From Taudactylus pleione (lineage: Eukaryota; Chordata; Amphibia; Anura; Myobatrachidae), in contig JAUIMM010000040.1 in assembly GCA_031769625.1 (NCBI GenBank), positions 18,364,001-18,428,000 on the forward strand: a stretch of 64,000 bases of DNA, in the 5' to 3' direction. The translations under genes were made by a program, and so were the position numbers. Shown here one piece after another: positions 11,254 to 22,455 of the stretch (its first letter is position 1; each line of letters begins with the position of its first letter). A model generated the notes under the pieces. It was not told the DNA's origin and ran no database searches. It saw nothing but the letters and a program-made list of their open reading frames with translations.

Positions 11254-12110
11254 TTACTTCTTCTGAAGGATATCCTTATGTCTATCCCATGCATGTTTAA
11301 ATTGCTCTACTGTCTTAGCCTCTACCACCTCTGATGGGAGGCTATTCCACTTGTCCACTACCCTTTCTGTGAAGTAATTTTTCCTCAAATTTCCACTGAA
11401 CCTACCTCCCTCCAGTTTCAGAACATGTCCTCTTGTTCTAATACTTCTTTCTTTGAAGATTGTCTCCTTTATCTTGTTGAAACCCTGTATATATTTGAAA
11501 GTTTCTATCATGTCCCCCCTTTCCACTTTTTTCTGCTCCAAACTATACATATTAAGATCTTTTAGTCTTTCTTGGTATGTTTTGTTGTGTAGACCTTGCA
11601 CCATTTTAGTTGCCCTTCTTTGTACAGTTTCTAATGTATTAAATCCTTCTGGAGATATGGCCTCCAGAACTGAACACAGTATTCAAGATGAGGACGTACC
11701 AATGACCTATACAGTGGTATTATCACTTCTTTCTTTCTATTACTGATTCCTCTTCCTATGCAACCAAGCATCTGACTTGCCTTCCTCATTGCTTTGTTAC
11801 AATGTTTGCTTGCCTTTAAGTCACCTGAAATAGTGATTCCTAGATCCCTTTCCTCTTCAGTAGTTTCCAGTATTGTGCCATTAATATTATAATCGAGCCT
11901 TTGGATTGAGACCCAAGTGCATGATCTTGCATTAAACTGTAGTTGCCACGTTCTTGACCATTCCTCTAGTCTACATAGATCATCAGTCATTTGTTTTACC
12001 CCTCCTGGTGTGTCTACCCTGTTGCATACCTTTTTGTTTCACCTGCAAAAAGGCATAGTTTCCCTTCAATACCATTTGCAATGTCACAAATAAAGATATT
12101 AAAAAGCACT
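11254..12110 (-). pseudogene. CR1 reverse transcriptase C-terminal relic
   Basis: Read from 12110 downwards: the catalytic box appears as LFAGETK where CR1 has FADDTK, so an active-site aspartate is gone. This is followed by DLCRLEEWSRTW, the ERDLGITISGDLK block, LVRPHLEYCVQFW and, after a frameshift near 11610-11630, the terminal RGDMIETFKYI and RVVDKWNSLPSEVVEA segments that close CR1/L2 proteins. The GVPQGSVLGPVLF part lies on the far side of the L1-like insertion near 14645-14680. It is not functional. Confidence 0.88.
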
Positions 12111-12113
12111 GGT

Positions 12114-14639
12114 TCAGGGGCGTGGCCTGGAGTAGCTGGGAGAGGGCAGCTTTTCTTTAACTCTCCTGCAAAAATCCTGAAAAAAATCTTCTTTTCCTGG
12201 ATATATCTACTTCACAACCAGGGATTTGTTGGCTTATCCTCTCCTGTATGTATTTGAGTGTCGCAGCCGGCTCCTGTTGTGTACTTTAAGGCACTATTAC
12301 CCGGCGACTTGAGGTGGCTGTTTCCTTTTCCTACTGGCCCTGCTCTTAACTACTGCTTCTCAAAATACTACTTACCTGGTGGATTGCTTTCGTTATCTGG
12401 CTGTTCCTGGTGCTCTGGTCCCTCTGCCGTTGACTGCTTGTTCGGTCTTTACTCCCTGCTGCCTTGCTCCGGCGAGTTGACGACAACGGCCGCCATTTTG
12501 GGACCGCACCCTACCTGAGGTAGCACTGTTACTGATCCTGCTGGTACGTTGATCTTGCCGCTGCTGCTCATTATTCAGTGGTTTCTCCCTGTTGTTGGTA
12601 CCAATCTCCTGCTACTTCCCAAGGGATTCTGTTCCTGTGTCTGATAATCAGATTGGACAGGTGGCAGCCATTTTATTTTAAGTGCCTTTGGTGGTGGGAT
12701 TGAGCTCCTTATAACAACATATCCTGACGCTGGCTGCAGTATATATCTGTTACTGGAGAGCATAGGTTGTGTGCTAGCCACCACCATTTAAGTCTGTACC
12801 TGCTTACAGCTCCTGCGGATACTTGAGACTTGACGGCCTTACAGATGGCTAGCCTCCCCCACACTACACGGGGAATAACACGGGCAACGTACAGACATCC
12901 ACAGGACTTACGGCATACCACCGAGGTACCTTTTTGGAGATAGCGGGACGCCGCTAGATCTCCCTGACTAAACACTATACTTTAACCATCTCTATCAAAT
13001 TGACTATTCAGTTGGCGGCATCTAAGGTTGAGACCATTACCAGTGCCTATTCACAAATAGATCGGCACATTTGCTATTTATATTTTGTCTACATTTGTCT
13101 ACATTTTGTCTATATTTGCTTATTTTTCCTTTTGACAAGTTTGACACATTGAACATCGTCCATTGTGTTTGTTTGTTTATTCTGTTGGTACATAACCAAT
13201 GGTTTACAGGCACCACATTATATTGCAATTGTAGCGATTATTATTGTGAAATTTTTATCAGTAAAAGCAACATTTGTTTCTTAGTTGGTACCCTCTCATC
13301 ATTTTGGGTTCTACTACTTTAGAATATATTTAGATACATTTAGAATATACATAGTTCAGGAAATAGGTTGTGCGCAGCTTCTGGTCCCCACGTTTCTCTG
13401 TATTTACCCACTGGATGAGGTCAGGCATCCCCCAGTGCAGCAGCATTCCTGTAACAAGTAGTACCATCTACACCACTTGCGCAGGACCTATAATCTTTCA
13501 GCTTTTTCCAAAGAGTGCTACATTTCTAATGGAGGGTTCGGGGCACCGGGTTCTGCCATTCAAGTTTTTCATATTTTCTGTGTGTCCTTGGAAGGAAGGA
13601 TGTCTTCAGGATACATCATTAAAGCATTCCAAGTACTTTTCTGTAAGTCTTTGGTCGAATGGGGATGGAACTATGCCTCTATTTTCACTGCCTCCTGAGG
13701 CCTGGCCGGACTGATTAATAATTTGGTGCCCCTTACTATGCTTCCATGTCCCAATATTTCTCTGTCTCGTTGGTTATAATATCCTAGTATATAAATTATT
13801 ATGTTGCCAAGCTATAAGTATGTGAAGAACATTTTATTTTTATAGTATGTCTGTGGAAAAGGTTTTATCCTTACTATGCGGGAGAGCTGGGTATAGAATA
13901 GTCTAGCCTAGCTAAGGTCTACAATATATTGCCCTTGTCATATGTGTTTTATTTATCCTTTGTGTGGGTGGGGGGAGGGGGTTTATCGGTTAGGATATTG
14001 TAGGTTGGTTAAGGTGAATTGGGATCCAAGTATGCCTGGGTTGGGGTTAGACCATACAGGATGGGTTGTTTTGGAGGGTTTTGATTTGTTTTGATTTATG
14101 GCAGATTATTATTATTAATTTTATTTAGTCATATTTTGCAATTACTATGTATCAGGCTTAAGATGTAAGGTACTTTTGTACTTGTATATGCCTCTAGCAC
14201 TGGCTATTTATGTTTTATATTTGGTAAATGAGCCCATATGGCGCCTATGGGCTCTTACTGTTTATTGATATAATTGGTACTCTTTATATCCTGATATATT
14301 GATTATTTGTTTTTACGTATGTTTATTGCCTGATTATATATGCTTTTGTATATTGAAAGTGGTACTCTGCCACTTATTATTTGTTGTTGGGTGTTTTACT
14401 CTATGTTCTCTATTGGGAATTATGCCATTTAAGAAGGTGATACCGAATATTGTTCTCTGAGTCAATATCTGTGCAAACTGTCTTACATCTGAACAAAGTA
14501 GGCTCCATATGTTTGAGATTTTGCTCATTACCGAGTCTGTAACAGGCATAATTTGTAATGGAGCCAATATATCCAATATATATGTACTCGTTTTGTTTGT
14601 TATTATAAAACCAATAAAAATTATTGAATTTAAAAAAAA
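12114..14639 (+). mobile_element. L1-like retrotransposon, internally deleted, with poly(A) and TSD
   Basis: The insertion starts with TCAGGGGCGTGGCC (12114), a 5' end style common in amphibian L1 elements (from memory). It ends with CCAATAAAAATTATTGAATT and an A-run, and is flanked by AAAAAGCACTGGT on both sides (12101-12113 and 14640-14652). The flanking CR1 frame resumes without loss. No reverse transcriptase could be read, so this is a non-autonomous deletion derivative of about 2.5 kb. Confidence 0.82.
12845..13070 (+). pseudogene. L1-like ORF1 N-terminal relic
   Basis: An ATG at 12845 opens MASLPHTTRGITRA and stops appear about 30 codons later. A second piece (QLAASKVETITSAYSQID, about 13010-13065) resembles the start of an ORF1 coiled coil. 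The same 545-bp segment recurs inverted at 56847-57400, where a TIQLAASKVETSTSAYSQI block is preserved. Downstream, TTTGTCTACAT-type repeats (13080-13125) replace the expected ORF1 body in both copies. Confidence 0.5.
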
Positions 14640-15073
14640 AAAAAGCACTGGTCCAAGTACAGATCCCTGAGGTACTCCACTGGTAACATTTCTATATTCG
14701 CTCATATAATTCAAATTTTGCCCCCTTTACCCACTGACTGTGCCATTTTCTCCTCAGATTTTGCCTTTGCAAATCTGATTATTTTCTTAGCCTCCTTCTG
14801 TTTTGCAAGATACACCTCTGCCTTCATTATTTTGCACCTGCTTGTATTTCCTAAAGGCCATCTTTTTTGCATTCACAATACTTGCTACCTCTTTCCCAAA
14901 CCACACAGGCTTCCTTTCCCTTGTGGTTTTCCTAACCCTTTTGATACAAAGGTCTGTTTCCTTTTAATATTGCACTTTTTAAAGTTTCCCACCTCTCCTA
15001 CACTCCTTTCAAGTTCCTCCACTCTGCCAAAGATTCGCTTAAACATCTTCCCATCCCTGCAAAATCAGCCTTC

Positions 15074-15470
15074 CTAAAATCTAACACCTTTTGTTTTTGT
15101 ATGGGGTGAGTCAGTATCTGTCTTTATTCTGAACCATACTGCTTGTTGATCACTGGATCCCAGGTTTTCACCCACTTTTACATCAGATATTCTGTCTCCA
15201 TTTGTAAGTATCAAGTCTAATATTGCGTCTTTCCAAGTGGGCTCCCTCGCCAATTGCTGGAGGGAGTCTCCGTGCAATGAATTCAGGATGTCCCTACTTC
15301 TAGTGGAACTTGCCACAGATTAAAATCGCCCATGATTATAACCTCTCCTTTTAATGCCATTTTAGTGATATCCTGCAATAGTTTATTTTTCAGTTCCTCT
15401 TCCTGATCTGGTGGTCTATAGATCACCCCAATACGAAGAATAACTTTCTCTGGTTTCTATAGTCACCCAA
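15074..15470 (-). pseudogene. CR1 apurinic-type endonuclease relic
   Basis: Reading 15470 to 15074 gives YRPPDQ, then GEVIIMGDFNLWQ (the D-x-N catalytic pair), then LVREPT-like LAREPTWKDAILDLILTNG and a GSSDQQAVWFRI block where most CR1 proteins have SDH. The endonuclease nicks target DNA to start reverse transcription. One frame break lies near 15316 and the SDH histidine is replaced by Q. The N-terminal half is absent (5' truncation at about 15553). Confidence 0.82.
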
Positions 15471-16497
15471 AGGGACTCTGGTTTTTCTTCAATACTATGT
15501 ATTAACGTAGTATTTATGCTTTCCTTGCCATACATTGCTAACTTTTATTGACATACATTGCTTAGGGCACGGAAGCCTTCCTCTGCCCGCATCTATTACA
15601 GAGTTTGGCATTCTTTTGGTCAATGGTGTTCCCATAGGAAGTATGATCCTAAGGTGTCCAGAATTTCCAGGGTACTGGCTTTTCTGCAGGTGGGGTTAGA
15701 CAGCGGTCTCCGCATGGCCACTTTGAGAGTGCACTGTCAGTCTGGTTCCAGAGGAAGATTGATTCATTACCAGATGTTAGAATTTTTTTTCCAAGGAGTT
15801 CTGCGAGTTCATCCTCCTTTTGTTCCACCGGTAGAACCGTGGGATTTGTCTTTGGTTCTTAAGGGGCTACAAGCTTCCCCATTTGAACCTCTAGACTCTG
15901 TAGATTTGAAGTGGTTGACAGCAAAGACACTTTTTCTTATTGCTATCTCTACTGCTTGCAGAGTCTCTGATTTGACTGCGCTTTCTTGTCGCTCTCCATT
16001 TTTTTATTTTTCACCAGGATAAAGCTGTTTTTTGTACAAGGGAGGGTTACCTTCCTAAGGTAGTGTCCTGTTTTCATGTAAATGAAGAAATTGTAGTTCC
16101 AGCTTTTCAGGCTCCAGATCTTTCTGTAGGTGACGCCTCCCTGGATGTAGTTTGGGCGCTCCGTATCTATGTGGAGCACACAAACTCTGTTAGAAAATCA
16201 GATGCTCCTAGAATGGCCAGCTAATAAACAGACTCTGGCGAGATAGCTACGCATGACTATCTCTCAGATGTACACACAGGCTGATCTCCCTGTCCCAAGC
16301 ACAGTGACAGCACATTATACTGGTCTGTATGGCCATCCTGGGCATTTAGTCGTGGTGATTTTGCTGAACAATTGTGCAAGGCAGCCACATGGTCTTCTGT
16401 CCACACTTTTGTTAGGTTCTATGCCTTTGATACTTTTGCCTCCTCAGGATGCTTTCGAGCATCCACCACCCTAGGGGAACTGCTTTAGGACATTCCC

Positions 16498-16585
16498 ATG
16501 GTATCCCTGTGGATCCTGAAGAAGATAATTAGAGTTATCGTAGTCTTATCTATATTACTCCTTTTCTTCAAAGTCCACAGGGCAC
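16498..16585 (+). repeat. DIRS internal complementary region (A4)
   Basis: Holds a complement of the left end (GGATCCTGAAGAAGATA) and of the right end (CTCCTTTTCTTCAAAGTCCA) back to back, directly behind the recombinase relic, as in the other family A copies. Confidence 0.8.
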
Positions 16586-16731
16586 CCATCCTGAAGCACC
16601 TGGCGGCATGGGTCGTTTTTTATTTCGGTCACAGATTCCCTTATTTTGTGTAAGTGTTTCTGGTGTATGATTGCTCTTTCTTCTCCTCTTTCCTGCTCCT
16701 TCCTTGAGGCTTGCTAACTAAACTGAAGGCC

Positions 16732-16905
16732 TATGGCTAGGGGCGGGGTATATATGGAGGAGGACCCGAGGCATCCTGGGAGCTGAAGCTTTAACTGTTT
16801 GTTGCCTGGATCTCTCCAACCATAATATCCCCCATGGTATCCCTGTGGACCCTATGGACCTCAAAGAAAAGGAGTTATCTAGGGAAGTCTACCATAACTC
16901 TGTTT
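16732..16905. repeat. Right inverted terminal repeat of DIRS A4
   Basis: Reverse complement of 6373-6524 with few mismatches. The 3' terminus reads GGAGTTATCTAGGGAAGTCT where the other copies have GGTAAGT, so the splice-donor-like motif is mutated in this old copy. Confidence 0.85.
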
Positions 16906-19580
16906 TCTCCAAACAGGTGTATCTTCATGGGATGCATTTGTGTGAACATACCCTCACTGTACTTTGGTTATAGATTATATGATAATGCTCATTGCAGACC
17001 ACTTCTTTCAAAAATTTAGATGAGAACAAAATGCGTATGACTCTGCATTGCTTCACGCAAGGTACGCTTCACAAGGAGAATACATTCAGTATTATTGCAG
17101 CCGTCAAATGGGTATAAGTGTCTAAAGAATTTGTAGGAAGTCCCCAAAAATTAAAACTTTTCTCAATGGGAGAGAGACCAGGTACCCAGATGTGACCGGC
17201 TATAGAGCTTCATTGCTTACTCTCCAGCTAATTATTCCTAATCAAAAAAGGATCAAAATGTTTTCATTACATACACTAACAAATGGCAGTAGTGCCGCAC
17301 AGCAAAGGCTATACCTATGTTTTTGTTCCCTTTTAAGTGCAGAGCCAGTCTACAAATAAGTCTTGTCCAATCACATATTAGGTGTAATCATTGTGACTTT
17401 CATTTCAATATCTGCTTTGTACTGTTTATGCATGTTTACACAGTATATGGAAATTTAATGAATTTCATGAATCACAAATCACCCTTGTCACAACTATAAT
17501 ACGCAATATGAATTATATGCTCCACATATGCAACAATATACACCTTTGCATATGCACTCATATACTCCTGTATTACCTACATATATGCTTCAAGTACACA
17601 TGCACAGAAACTATACACTCCAAAGTAAGAATGGCCAATCGCCGATCTCGCATCAGTCTTCTGGATCACTGAGGGATCACCATGTCGACATTAAATACAG
17701 AAGAAGATGGCTAAAATAATATCAAACTTTGACGCATGCTCTGCCATCTGCATGCGCTGATGCATGTAAACTGTAGCAGAGGTGCCAGGAACGTTCTGAT
17801 ACATGCACAGAAGAGAATAAGACGTCAGGGAAAAGGTAAGAATATTGCTGCAGCAGCGTTTGGGGGGGAGGGGTTGTTGAATCCATTCTATGAAAACATC
17901 ATGTCTCCAGAATCGATCCAAAAATCCTTTTATGTACCAGGCATGGAAATGGATCTTTGCAAAAGATCTAAGATAATTGTCTATTTCTACTCTCGTACAA
18001 ATGCATCATCATTCTGCCACGGTCACCATATTGTATATTTAACAACTCTCCATATATCACGTTCTCCATATAAGCCTCGTATAATATACATTTACAATAT
18101 CAGTATCGCAATTCAGAAACAAGAAGAAGCTTAGCGCGCGCACAGTGTCTATACAGAGCTGAAAGGCTGCCAACTAGGGGTTAAACCAATCCCCCACTTT
18201 AGAAAAATCTAAGGTATACCAGACAAAATAGTACCACCTTTAACTCTTCTCTACAATAAACAGGAGTATCGAATTCCAGGCAACTAAAATAGTACTAAAG
18301 TGCCCACATATTCTCAAACTAAAACCTGTAACTCATATGTTACAATATGTATGTTCGTTTAAAACTGGTAAGGTAAAAAGTAACAATACAATCAATTATC
18401 TTAAAAATAGCTTAATGAATATAATCAATTGATACAAATTATACTAGTGATATTGCACATCCATATATACAAAATGGGAATACCGCTCATGAATACAATA
18501 CCCATCCAATAATGGCAAAGCAGTCCTCTGTATGTTCCAATTAGTCCCAGTGGGTCCGCTGGTGACGAGGATTTTTCAGAGGAAAGGATATAAACGTCCT
18601 GCAGCGGAGGTTAGAGCCTGATTTAGGCTTAAATGAGTGGTGTTGAATATACAAGGTTCCTCATGCAGTAGATGTAATGGCTCAATAAAGTCTCCAGTGC
18701 CCTCAATGTAAGCAGGTATGTTAAATGGTGTTGATACCGTAACTTTGGCTATATTGATAGATCTGTCCCCTAGTTCCCAGGTGAACAACGGAAGCCACTG
18801 CTGTGAAAAGACCGTAGTAGCGGCTTAGTTCACAATAGATATGTTTCTCTGTTAAGAAAGCAATAGTATTGCAAAGCGTAGTAGCCAAATGAGGAAATCC
18901 TTAATAGTTGGACGTGCAGTAGAGCTCAATCTCATAGTCGATGCTTTTGAGAGTTTCATCAGAAGTATAGTATAGTAATGCACTTTATTGCAGTCAAGTA
19001 TCAAAAATTTAAATGTTGGCTATTTTGTTGGGGTCTTGTTTCTTTCATAAGCCTTTTTTTTTTTCTTTCATATATTGAATTCATTAACAGCCTCGTACAT
19101 TGAAGAACGCAACATTTAAGTGTGTGTTATGTAAGATGAGAATTATTTTTTTTGCCTAAAAGAAAAAGCAGGAAGGTCCAGAGCTCTAGTAATTTGAAAA
19201 AGAGCAGATTTTGATCATAGCAACCAGATTCTAGCTGTCATTTATCTAGTCTAATCTAGAACAGTGGTTCTCACCTCTCCCAACTGGCCATGTTCTGTAA
19301 TCATGCACAGGTGACTTAATCTATTTTGCTTGATCAATAATTTTCCCACGTGGTTCCACAGACCAGAAATCCTGAAAACATGAACTGCTGGGTGTACTTG
19401 AGGGTCAAAGTTAACCAGTGGGCTAGAAAATAAAAATAAACTGGATACGTTTAATATCCAACCCAAAGAAACACCTGACTGGTTTATATGGGCAACATCA
19501 CTACTTTTCTCCTTGTCAGTAGTTTTGCGGTGCTGTACCTCAGTCTTTTCAGTAATGTTCAGAAGCAATTAATTCTGGGG
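16906..19580. other. Non-coding stretch, possible Penelope-like remnant at its end
   Basis: AT-rich, with short ATA/CATA-rich tracts (17500-17600). A motif on the minus strand at 18925-18965 (containing CTGATGAAACTCTC) resembles the hammerhead-like motifs at 23474-23514 and 34853-34897. Around 19255-19400 is a half-element beginning AGAACAGTGGTTCTCA, a common hAT-type end. No exon was found. Confidence 0.45.
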
Positions 19581-19800
19581 AAAGGCCCCCATACATCTGC
19601 GATGGATCGTGGCGATCCTGCAACCCGGCATCGCAGAATTGCTGAAATCCAACATGTTTAATTTCAGAGATGCCGATCACGATCAAAAAATTATAGTGAT
19701 TGCCATATCGGTGAAATTTAACATGCAGAATTTCACCGATCCTGCGACGGATCGCGGAACATCGATGGCGACGATCCATCGCAGATGTATGGGGGCCTTT
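19581..19800. mobile_element. Palindromic MITE (220 bp)
   Basis: The ends AAAGGCCCCCATACATCTGC and its complement at 19781-19800 pair over at least 30 bp, and internal GATCG/CGATC-rich blocks pair further in (for example 19673-19683 with the AATTTCACCGAT block). The whole unit is close to a hairpin. It is non-coding. Confidence 0.8.
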
Positions 19801-19822
19801 ACATTAGCCTGTGATCTATCCC

Positions 19823-20024
19823 ACAGGGTCTCAAACTCTGTCCTCAGGACCCCAAACAGTGCATGTTTTCTAGGTCTCTTTACAGAATTGGAAGTGAACT
19901 AATTAGCTCCACCTTTGGATCTTTTAAAATATGTCGGTGAGTAATAAATACACCTGTGCATCTGCTAGCTGATAGGAAAACATGAACTGTTTGGGGTCCT
20001 GAGGTCAGAGTTTGAGAACCACTG
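19823..20024. mobile_element. hAT-type MITE
   Basis: Ends CAGGGTCTCAAACTCTGTCC and, inverted, CAGTGGTTCTCAAACTCTGA pair over about 45 bp including GGACCCCAAACAGT. The CAGTGGTTCTCAAAC style is that of hAT-derived non-autonomous elements. Flanks ATCTATCC and ATCTACCT are imperfect copies, compatible with an 8-bp duplication. Confidence 0.7.
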
Positions 20025-20137
20025 ATCTACCTATATCCTGTTTTTGCCCGTCATGATGTCTTGTCGGTGCAGTGAGCCATACTTGAGTTTTTTTAAACTT
20101 TTTTTTTTTTTTTTTTCACTTTGAAATAAAATATATA

Positions 20138-21773
20138 CAGTCAGGTGCATAAATATTGGGACTTTGACAGAATTTTCATATATTTAACCTCTATTCACCA
20201 CCACAATGGTTTTGAAATTAAACAAACAAGATGTGCTTTAAATGCAGACTTTCAGATTTAATTTGAGGGTAATTACATCCAAATCAGGTGAACGATGTAG
20301 GAATTACAACTGTTTCTATATGTGCCTCCCACTTTTTAAGGGGCCAAAAGTAATGGGACAAACTAAACAATCCTAAATCTAACTTTCACTTTTTAATACT
20401 TTGATGCAAATCCTTTGCAGGCAATTACAGCCTGAAGTCTGGAACGCATAGACATCACTAGACGCTGGGTGATGACATCATCCCTGGTGATGCTCTGCCA
20501 GGCCTCTACTGCAAATGTCTTCAGATCCTGCTTGTTCTTGGGGCATTTTCCCTTCAGTTTTGTCTTCGTCAAGTGAAATGCATGCTCGATCGGATTCAGG
20601 TCAGGGGATTGACTTGGCCATTGCATAACATTCCACTTTTTAGCCTTAAACTCTTTGGTTGCTTTTGCAGTATGTTTCGGGTCATTGTCCATCTGCACTG
20701 TGAAGCGCCGTCCAATGAGTTCTGAAGCATTTGACTGAATATGAGCATATAATATTGCCTGAAACACTTCAGAATTCATTCTGCTGCTTTTGTCAGCAGT
20801 CACATCATCAATAAATACAAGGGAACCAGTTCCATTGGCAGCCATACATGCCCATGCCATGACACTACCACCACCAAGCTTCACTGATGAGGTGGTATGT
20901 TGTGGATCATGAGCAGTTCCTTTCCTTCTCCATACTCTTCTCTTCCCATCACTCTGGTACAAGTTGATCTTTGTCTCATCTGTCCATAGGATGTTGTTCC
21001 AGAACTATAATGGCTTTTTTAGATGTTGTTTGGCAAACTCTAATCTGGTCTTCCTGTTTTTGAGGCTCACCAATGGTTTACATCTTGTGGTGAACCCTCT
21101 ATATTCACTCTTGTGAAGTCTTCTCTTGATTGTTGACTTTGATACATATACACCTACCTCCTGGAGAGTGTTCTTGATTTGGCCAACTGTTGTGTTTTTC
21201 ATCACCAGGGAAATAATTCTTCTGTCATCCACCACAGTTGTTTTCTGTGGTCTTCCGGGTCTTTTGGTGTTGCTGAGCTCTCCGGTGCGTTCTTTCTTTT
21301 TAAGAATGTTCCAAACAGTTGATTTGGCCACACCTAATGTTTTTGCTATCTCTCTGATGGGTTTGTTTTGATTTTTCAGCCTGATGGCTTGCTTCACTGA
21401 TAGTGACAGCTCTTTGGATCTCAGATTGAGAATCGACAGCAACTTTCCAAATGCAAATGTCACACTTAGAATCAACTCCAGACCTTTTACCTGCTTAATT
21501 GATAATGAAATAATGAGGGAATAGTCCACACCTGTCCATGAAATAGCTTTCGAGTTGATAGTACCATTACTATTGACCCCTTAAACAGTGGGAGGCACAT
21601 ATCGAAACCATTGTAATTCCTACACTGTTCACCTGATTTGGATGTAATTACCCTCAAATTTAATCTGAAAGTCTGCAGTTAAAGCACATCTTGTTTGTTT
21701 CATTTCAAAGCCATTGTGGTGGTGAATAGAAGCCAAAATTATGTCAATGTCCCAATATTTATGCACCTGACTG
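20138..21773 (-). mobile_element. Tc1/mariner-type DNA transposon, copy 2
   Basis: Inverted repeats of about 225 bp start CAGTCAGGTGCATAAATATT at 20138 and end with the complement at 21773, with TA on both sides (20136-20137, 21774-21775). The family differs from copy 1 at 3028-4690. The transposase lies on the minus strand and is nearly intact. Confidence 0.96.
20393..21424 (-). pseudogene. Tc1 transposase with a single premature stop
   Basis: The reading frame has the normal Tc1 length (343 codons counted from the former start). The start codon at 21422-21424 has changed from the expected ATG to CTG (LRSKELS). One in-frame TAG lies at 21005-21007, just before FWNNILWTDETKI, which holds the first catalytic aspartate. 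The other catalytic blocks, QMDNDPKHTA and PDLNPIEHAF, are intact, as are the helix-turn-helix (SVKQAIRLKNQNKPIREIAK) and the GRPQKT linker. The gene ends with the family's KGFASKY tail. Only the stop and the lost start obviously disable it. Confidence 0.95.
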
Positions 21774-21938
21774 TATGTTCAGCATTTAACAATGCAATAT
21801 ACCATTTGAGACTTTTCAGAGTCTGGATAACAAGGACAAACTTCCATGTTTAACCATATTTGTTGTTCTTTGTAGCAATGTGCCCTGGAAATGTTGTGCT
21901 GATTTCTTGCCCACCTAATTATTGTACACTAAACAGTG

Positions 21939-22455
21939 CAGTCAGGAAGCCGATGGTCGAAATGCCGACCGCTGACTTCCCCACTGTCAAATCCCGGTAA
22001 GGTACTTATGACAGGCGTCAAAATCCCGACACCTGTCATTACACGTTTGCCGGGAGCCCGACACCCGGCATACCGAACGAAGGTAAACCAGGCGCGGACA
22101 GCCGCGGGGAGGGGGGGTGTTAGGTTTTGGGGCTCCAGGGGGGACTTGGGGTTAGGCACCCCCCCCCCCCCCCGGGAGGGTTAGGTTTAGGCTAGGGGAA
22201 TGGGGGGGTTAGAGTTAGACATCCCCCTGGGAGACTTAGGTTTAGGCTGCAGGGAAGGGGGGGGTTAGGTTTAGGCAATTAGAGGGGGGGAAAGTGTTAG
22301 GCACTATGGGGGAGGTTAGGGTTAGGCACCCCTAAAGGAGAGAGAGTAGGGAGTAAGGTTAGCAGTACTTGCCTCATTTAGCGTTCGTGATCTTCAACCC
22401 TGTCGGTCTTCCGTTGTCTGGATTAGAACCGCCATGCGGCCAGCGGTATTACATA
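21939..22455. mobile_element. MITE with internal telomere-like (TTAGG-rich) repeats, copy 1
   Basis: The left end reads CAGTCAGGAAGCCGATGGTC. The right end block CCGCCATGCGGCCAGCGGTA is homologous, inverted, to the left end of the copy at 58300-58760. The interior (22110-22340) is a run of degenerate GGGTTAGG/GGTTTAGGC units. It is non-coding. Exact ends are uncertain by about 10 bp. Confidence 0.65.

Larger units (their letters stand above)
11162..15553 (-). mobile_element. CR1-type LINE (5'-truncated, internally deleted)
   Basis: On the minus strand, an endonuclease C-terminus, a linker, and the C-terminal half of a reverse transcriptase can be read, ending in a tail TTCTATGTTTCTA (about 11162-11174) that resembles the CR1 3' ATTCTATG repeat. 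The 3' untranslated block with GGGCCAAGTGGTTCTTATCT is widespread in frog CR1 copies (from memory). Much of the reverse transcriptase between linker and GVPQGSVLGP is missing. An L1-like element (12114-14639) sits inside. Confidence 0.85.
11111..16480 (+). pseudogene. DIRS tyrosine recombinase relic split by a LINE nest (A4)
   Basis: The first 50 bases (SILRAKGFSSSVIQT) end at about 11161, and the gene resumes at about 15556 with the LRARKPSSARIYYRVW block. Downstream, the R-box region (TACRVSDLTALSCRSP) is present near 15945-16000. Frameshifts follow, then the C-terminal RFYAFDTFASS region near 16415-16450 with the catalytic tyrosine. The intervening 4.4 kb is a CR1 LINE that itself holds an L1-like insertion. 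Confidence 0.85.
6373..16905 (+). mobile_element. DIRS-like retrotransposon, family A, copy A4
   Basis: The left terminal repeat (6373-6524) and right terminal repeat (16732-16905) are inverted copies sharing long blocks such as AAGCTTCAGCTCCCAGGATG. Between them lie gag, reverse transcriptase, RNase H and tyrosine recombinase relics in the order seen in A1. Removing the MITE (8050-8468) and the CR1/L1 nest (11162-15553) leaves about 5.7 kb, close to A2 (5.7 kb) and A1 (6.0 kb). Stops and frameshifts are present throughout, so this copy is old. Confidence 0.92.

Noticed and set aside
22110..22340. Interstitial telomere
   Set aside because: The TTAGG-like units are degenerate and lie inside a MITE that recurs elsewhere in the window, so this is not a relic of a chromosome end.
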